64,000 nt of DNA, taken from Cheiracanthium punctorium (Eukaryota; Arthropoda; Arachnida; Araneae; Cheiracanthiidae). The position numbers were made by a program, and so were the translations under genes. Below are positions 58,376 through 64,000 of the stretch, in pieces. Under the pieces are notes generated by a model, which worked only from the letters and a program-made list of their open reading frames with translations, did no database searches and was not told the origin of the DNA. Numbering within the stretch: position 1 is the stretch's first letter; each line of letters starts with the position of its first letter. The stretch is taken from NCBI GenBank assembly GCA_038373885.1, contig JAWZYV010019936.1, positions 496,001-560,000 on the forward strand. The letters are read 5' to 3'.

Positions 58376-60746
58376 CTTGTTTTTTAATCTGAATTTTAGC
58401 AAAGGAGTGTTTTAGTTTGAGGATAGCATATTGTGGGTTGGGATTTATTACTTATTCTGCTAAGCTGGCTGTATTTTATATCTTTTGATATAAATTAAGC
58501 TAAACCACAACAACTCTAAAATCACTATTTATTAATCCTGGTGGAAATGTAATGCCAAGTGCCTTTTATTTATGGTTTATTTTAAATGATTCTTGATGGA
58601 TAGTAAATACAGACGCAAATTTAAGCATCATGTGGAAGAAAACTTATCCATATTCTTTTGGTTCTCGAAAAATGGTGGGAGAACAATTGTCCTTGTTTTC
58701 ACAATGTCTGGCTGTTTCTCAAAGATAGTCATTATAGCGTCTATCGACGGGAATCGAAATAGATAGATCGAATATTGCATGCACTACATGAACATGTATT
58801 ACTACTGAAGCATGTATCGCAACCTCTAAAATTATTATATTTCAATGTGCGATTCGCGGGAATACGCAATCGCACATTGAAAAGAAAGAAAAGAAAAGTA
58901 TTCGTCGTTTCTATATGAGGAAATTAAAATGTTACATGCGTTGTATGTTTTTTTTTCAGTGTGTAATACTTGAATTATTCTACCTCATCACATGAATTAA
59001 GTCATTAATCATAATTCATAACTGATTCGTCTGATGAGTACTAAACTTTTTGTTTTTAAGAGTTTTGTAAGAGTCTGTCTTTTACATTTTGTCTCGAAAT
59101 AATCCAAAATGTGTCATAAAACATTTAAATCAAACTTCTGAGATTAGCAACAGAGGTACTCTGATTTACTGGACGTTTGCCTTTATGGGGCGTTTTGAAG
59201 AGACTCATCATTCCTGCAGTAATATATAAGCATCCGAAACGGATGAAGACTGTATTTATTTATTTTTATTTTTTCTTTTTTTCTTGGATGAAACAACAGT
59301 ATGTATCTTGACAAATATTTGTAAATGTCTAAACGTAGGACTTCTTATTTATTCTTCCTCAGTAGCAGACATTTTACCATTTTACTTTATATTGGCATAA
59401 CCTGATTTTAATATCGATAGCTTAAAATTCAAAAGTTAAAGAGCTGATTCTATTTTTGAAAATATAATTAAACGTCACTACATTTTGAGCTTCTAGTACA
59501 ACGCTTACATTAATTTTTAAAAAATAGTAAAGAGTTACACATTTTAAGCATTTTAAGAATAATGATCTCAATTAAAAAATTGAAGATATCACCAAGGAAA
59601 CTCTCTAATATGATACATTTTCACAGGTTTGATTGGAAGTGTGCTACATAAGAACTAAAATATATGTATAATGCATTATAAAGCTCAATTTTTCGTTATG
59701 CAAAAATGATAACTCCATTAAATGGCTATCGATTCTGTACAACTTTTGTTAAGAACTATGGTGGTACATTCATCAAAATCCCATGTGTTTTTTTATCACT
59801 AATCATTAATTTATCTCTCACAACTTATCATCCATGATAAGTTTACTATAAATACATCATTATCTTACAGGAAATTGTTCAGTTTTAAAATCTTGAGTCC
59901 GAGTTCTCTGATCGTGTGGCGGGTATCTCATGCGATTGAAGTTTGATTAGTTTTTCAGAAGCTTATATCAGAATAAAGTGTCTCTTCTGCGTTTATCGCT
60001 TTCCAATAGTCATACCATCATTTTATCTTGAACTGAGAAATCTTTTGCTACATTGTACATCCAATAGATGTTGCAACGAAAATGAGCAGTGTAAAATATA
60101 AGATTCGTCCCTGATACTTATTGTAAGAAAAATATGCTTAAATGCTTTATTCTGTTTTTTACTCTGCAAAAGTTAAATCGTTTCAGTTACAAAAGCAAAG
60201 TTCTTCAAAATCACCGTACTCTTAAGGCGCGTGTACTTTTAAAGGCCAAATGAGAAAGAGAAACAATATCTAAATTACTGTTTCTGTATATTTGTATGTG
60301 ACGTGGAGCTACTTATTATTTAATGGATTTAAATTATTCCCTCTTACTTAACAGAAAATTAAAACACACTTTGTGATTTTCTTATCTATCAATACCTTTT
60401 ACGTAGTTTCTCAGATACCAGTGTAGTCCCTGACTGCATTACCTCTCATGTGAACAAAATAAATTAGGTGTAAAAATTTAAATAAGAATACAAAATTACA
60501 AAATCCTCATGCTTCTCTTCAGCACTGTCCCCATATGTAACAGCTAAAGAAAATCATCTACGTAATTCCCCAAATGCTACTTAAAAGTCAACATTTTTTA
60601 GTATTTTTATTTGACTATAGTAATAATCATAGGATGTTCCATCATAGAAGTAATGCCTAATTCAATATAACCAATCACTAAGCTATCCCCTCGAATAAAC
60701 AAGGTTAGTTCCAAAAAGTAGAATAACAAGTCTTTTAACAAAAAGT
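58374..60746. other. Unassigned sequence; one clean hairpin
   Basis: AT-rich with no gene recognised, apart from the hairpin at 58840-58882. Confidence 0.4.
58840..58882. other. Hairpin with perfect 15-bp arms
   Basis: tttcaatgtgcgatt (58840-58854) and its exact reverse complement (58868-58882) enclose a 13-base loop cgcgggaatacgc. Confidence 0.85.
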
Positions 60747-61177
60747 TTATGCTCGAAACCCAAGGGATACGCAAACATATCCTCCATGGGGCAAGATTTT
60801 CCTTATCTCTACCAATCTATCGAAACCAGAGTTGAAGAAATCGCTGAGCATTTTAAACACGGAATCCCGAACTGCATCGGTTCAGAAAAGCCGTCCCGTC
60901 AGATGATTCTTCAACAAGCTATTGAAGTCACTGGGTTTGAGATCCGGACTGTAGAGTAGGTGTTCCGTTGCGTTGCATCGGAAGCGTACAAGCCTGCTAA
61001 GTGGCATCTAATGGCCATCTTGCTGAGATCTTCTGTTGTACTTAGACATAAAATTGCATTCGCTCCGTGAGTATGTACATTCGTGAGAGCTCTTGTTGCA
61101 TTTCTTTCGGAGCCACCTACGTACATATTAGGGAGAAGGGACACATTTGAACAGTTTTTCAAAAAATTGATGTGCAC
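60747..61177 (-). pseudogene. Mariner-type (DD34D) transposase, C-terminal fragment
   Basis: On the minus strand from 60986, a frame reads RFRCNATEHLLYSPDLKPSD, then FNSLLKNHLTGRLF, an internal TGA, TDAVRDSVFKMLSDFFNSGF and DRLVEIRKILPHGGYV, with a stop at 60747-60749. YSPDL.PSDF contains the third catalytic Asp of mariner transposases, and the following F..GF.RLV segment is the usual C-terminus. The preceding ~190 bases (to 61177) are in another frame and poorly preserved. The N-terminal and first catalytic parts are not found. A decayed, truncated mariner copy. Confidence 0.7.
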
Positions 61178-61349
61178 TGAAGAGCAATTGAATTAGGTAC
61201 ACCTGGCGTTATACAAATTCCAACCTGTGAGCCACCTGGAAGTTGTTTGCAAAAATTTAAGCAGCAGTTAAAGAGATAAAGAGTGCTGCGCAAGTATCAG
61301 TAGCGTTCAGAGGCATACTGGTTAAGAGTACAGATCAGCATTTAATAAT

Positions 61350-61790
61350 GGCCAAATCATTGGGTCCAGAAGAATGGGTGAGTACATTTCGGAAGCAGTT
61401 CTGGAACAAAGATTTTCACGCATCTCTGTGTCAAGAATATACGGTGAGTATATTGAATCCGTCAAAACCACGCCTTCCAGCGTGAACCTCTGCGGACATC
61501 AGATAGTGGGAACAGAGGTCAGCGTTAGCTAGCCCGCATTGTAACAGCGTACAGACGTGTTACAGATCAACAGATCATCCGTCGATTTAAAACACGGCGA
61601 CACGTAAGTTGCTACACTTTACAAAACCATCTTCTTTAAATTCAGTATAACGGTCATCGTCCTAAGAGAGTCTCTCTGCTAACTGCACAAAACAAGGCGC
61701 AACGATTAATATGGATATGGGAACATCGCCAGTGGGCCTTCAAGATGTGCAAAAGTGTTTGCCGGAGTGATGAGTCAAGTAACGATTGAA
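61350..61790 (+). pseudogene. Tc1-type transposase, N-terminal fragment, heavily decayed
   Basis: After several frame changes the plus strand reads RTSDSGNRGQR-stop-LARIVTAYRRVTDQQIIRRF, then VSLLTAQNKAQRLIWIWEHR and QWAFKMCKSVCRSDESS. This follows the Tc1 order: GNRGR hook, R-LAR-V...RR, LT..NK..RL.W..EHR.W, and SDES with the first catalytic Asp. It stops there; the second Asp and Glu are absent. It lies next to a mariner fragment on the other strand, so this 1-kb stretch collected two separate insertions. Confidence 0.65.
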
Positions 61791-62342
61791 ATTGTAAATT
61801 TCTCTATAGTGCTTTAACTTAAAGATAAAATACCTATTTTTTCTAGTTCAGAGAAAATAAATCTTACATAAATAAAATCTATAAACGTAAATTCAATTTT
61901 CTTACATAAATATAGATGCTATGAAAGTATAATCTTACATAAATATGCTTTAAGCTTAAGAAAAGAAAAACGCTGTTTAAATTATTAGTACAAAAGCACA
62001 TTTCGAGATCATATAATCAAAAACAGAATAGATCAAAAATATTCTTTTACAATAACTTTAACAACTACATAAACATTGACAACAATAGAACAAACGGTTG
62101 GACTGAAAAAAATGAACTGCTAACCTAGAATAAATCAAAAATACATCGTAGCCTACTATATAGCTACGCTGATCCCTGACTCTATCACAATTCCAGTTCA
62201 ACCGCTAAAATAAAAAATAAAAAATAAATTACGATTATTCATCCAAAGAGATTAAAAAGTTATTGTCTAATAACGTAAAATGTACACTTTTGTAATTTGT
62301 TGTAAAGTTGTTTATTGTGATTTTACTTTTTTTTATTATATA
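61791..62342. other. Unassigned AT-rich sequence
   Basis: No gene; an aaaataaaaaataaa run at 62207-62227. Confidence 0.4.
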
Positions 62343-63380
62343 CTAGCTGAAGTACCCGTTCTTCGCACGGGAATGAATGGACTTTTGGATATTACCATTT
62401 GTTGCGAATACTATTTATTGTAATAAAGAGATGTAGCAAAATGGATATCGCGTTACATTGTGTTCATAATCATGCATACCGAATTTCAAGGCAATCGTTT
62501 GTGCGGTGCAGAAGGTGATGCGGCGTAGCGCAATCTTCTGGCGAGTTTTAGCAAAACGCATACGGCGAAAATATTCTTCGCATTCAGATATCGATTTATA
62601 CGAATTTTCATGACGATCGGATGGACAGTCCTGAAGTTCATGTGTTGACGTGACATCTAGTGTCAAGTTATAGGAAAATGGATAGCGCCAAACTCTTCCC
62701 CGTGTTATAATATCTTTGTATACCTATTTTCATAGCGAGCAGTTGCACAGTCAAGAATTGATACACTGCAGGGCCATCTAGTGGTTAATTAAAGTAATGA
62801 TTTGCCACAGCGCCGTCAAGTGGGGAATTATAGCAAAATGGATAACGCCAAAATACTGTCATTGTTCAAATAGCTATGTATACTGATTTTCATAGCGACC
62901 GTTTGAATGGTCAAGAATTTGGACGAGAAGCGAGTTAAAATAATAATGCATTGCAGTGCCATCTAGTGGTGAGTAACATCAAAAGGAATACAGTTAGAAT
63001 ATATTCTTCGTGCTGAAATGTGTAAGTATAAAAAATTTTATGCCGATCGGTCGAACGGTATAGAAGTTGATGCGTTGAATCGCCATTTAACGGCAAGTTA
63101 CAGCAAAATGGATAGTGAAAAAGATTCTCCGTATTCTAATATCCGCGTGTGCCAAATTTCATCGAAATTGGATGGACGATATTCGCATAGCAAACGGCTA
63201 ATCGGAATAGAATTCGACGTTCTTCTGCGCCACCTAGTGACAAGTTAGAGGAAAACGGATAGCATAAAAACCTTCTCCATGATAAAAGACTTAGGTGAAC
63301 CAAATTTCATGATGATCGGTGAAACGGTGCTGGAGTTTTTCAACCTCATACACACATACCAACATTCATTTTTATCTATA
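62343..63380 (-). mobile_element. Non-autonomous Helitron-like element, minus strand
   Basis: Read on the minus strand, the 3' end is at 62343: stem-loop CCCGTgCgaaGaACGGG, the spacer tacttcag and CTAG, the same terminus as the array at 1-7048. The 5' end lies near 63380 (ttatagataaaaatgaatg followed by ttggtatgtgtgtatg), as in many arthropod Helitrons, though the initial TC is not clear. The body is a minisatellite of about seven units containing agcaaaatggata and ccatctagtgg at intervals of about 110-160 bp (near 62436, 62545, 62668, 62829, 62968, 63100, 63245). No RepHel gene. Confidence 0.6.
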
Positions 63381-64000
63381 ACCAGTGTTATTATACATAC
63401 CAGTCTCAAATAAAATCCAGTTTCAAATGTAAGCCTCGCCAAAGTGCCAATACACCATTTTGCAAGAGTGTTTTCAGGGAATCATTCGTAGCATTGACTT
63501 AGCAGCAATCAAAATAGGAAATGGTTCGACCGCCAAACAGTAAAGTAGGCATATTTTTTAAATTATCAACTATAACGTGTTTTATTCATCGTTACCTCGA
63601 TGCGAAACTTCAATTTTCTGAAACTTGGTGGAATTCCGCCAAGTTAAATCAATGTACTCAATTGGCGAGATTTCTGAAGCTAGATCGCTTGAAATGCCCT
63701 AAATACTGCCTTATTTCTGCACGAATAATTGAAATTTGAAGCTGTATTCTAATAAAACCTATACACTTGTTTTCAAAAATGCTATTTCCTTAAACTCTCA
63801 GTAAATTGCGCCAAGCCTAAAACTGTGCAAACCGCTAGAACTCACTTTCTCAAAGTCGGCCTATCAGCCATTTTATTTTTCGCCAAACTAAAAAAAATTA
63901 CATATTAGTCTCGGAAATCTTCAATCCTCATTGTTTTGTGTATAAAACATTTCATTCCTGCTCTTTTTTCTTATGCGCAGATGATATTTTAATTTTAAAA
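63381..64000. other. Unassigned sequence to the window end
   Basis: Short frames only; nothing recognised. Confidence 0.4.

Overview
This window looks like non-coding, transposon-rich DNA from a eukaryotic nuclear genome that is strongly AT-rich. No operons, rRNA or bacterial-type genes are visible. The mobile-element mix (Tc1/mariner elements of the Tcb1 type, mariner, long-terminal-repeat MITEs with TA targets, hAT and piggyBac MITEs, tRNA-derived SINEs, Mutator-like fragments, Helitrons) fits an arthropod. An arachnid such as an orb-weaving spider is my best guess; this is inference from element families, not proof.

Layout. Bases 1-7048 are a head-to-tail array of at least five non-autonomous Helitron-like units whose 3' CTAG ends directly abut the next unit's 5' TC start; several carry internal ~150-bp minisatellites. 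Bases 7370-8277 are a candidate DNA-transposon relic. Two decayed Tc1-type elements lie side by side at 10002-11401 (+) and 11455-12847 (-). From 12.9 to 28 kb most sequence is unassigned and AT-rich, broken by long-terminal-repeat MITEs (16276, 23235), satellite-like blocks (13406-13800, 24840-26525) and one possible host terminal exon on the minus strand (22504-22791). Bases 28011-29419 hold the only intact gene I can support: a 346-codon Tc1-type transposase with terminal repeats and TA target duplication. Bases 30.9-41.1 kb contain three tRNA-derived SINE copies, a nested insertion cluster (34099-35201), a LINE fragment, a 220-bp local duplication and a CGAATA-rich block. Bases 45.4-46.2 kb hold a Mutator-like transposase fragment with a splice pair after its stop codon. 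From 47.8 to 55.6 kb there are hAT, piggyBac and long-terminal-repeat MITEs, several with clear target-site duplications. Bases 60.7-61.8 kb contain a mariner (minus) and a Tc1 (plus) pseudogene fragment, and 62343-63380 is another Helitron-like unit on the minus strand.

No host gene could be identified with confidence. The elements do not form a pathway; the window reads as layers of insertion, local duplication and decay. The most notable structures are the tandem Helitron array with its conserved 3' stem-loop, palindromic satellites at 25 kb, several strong small hairpins, and a Tc1 family whose last two catalytic residues are 32 rather than 34 residues apart.
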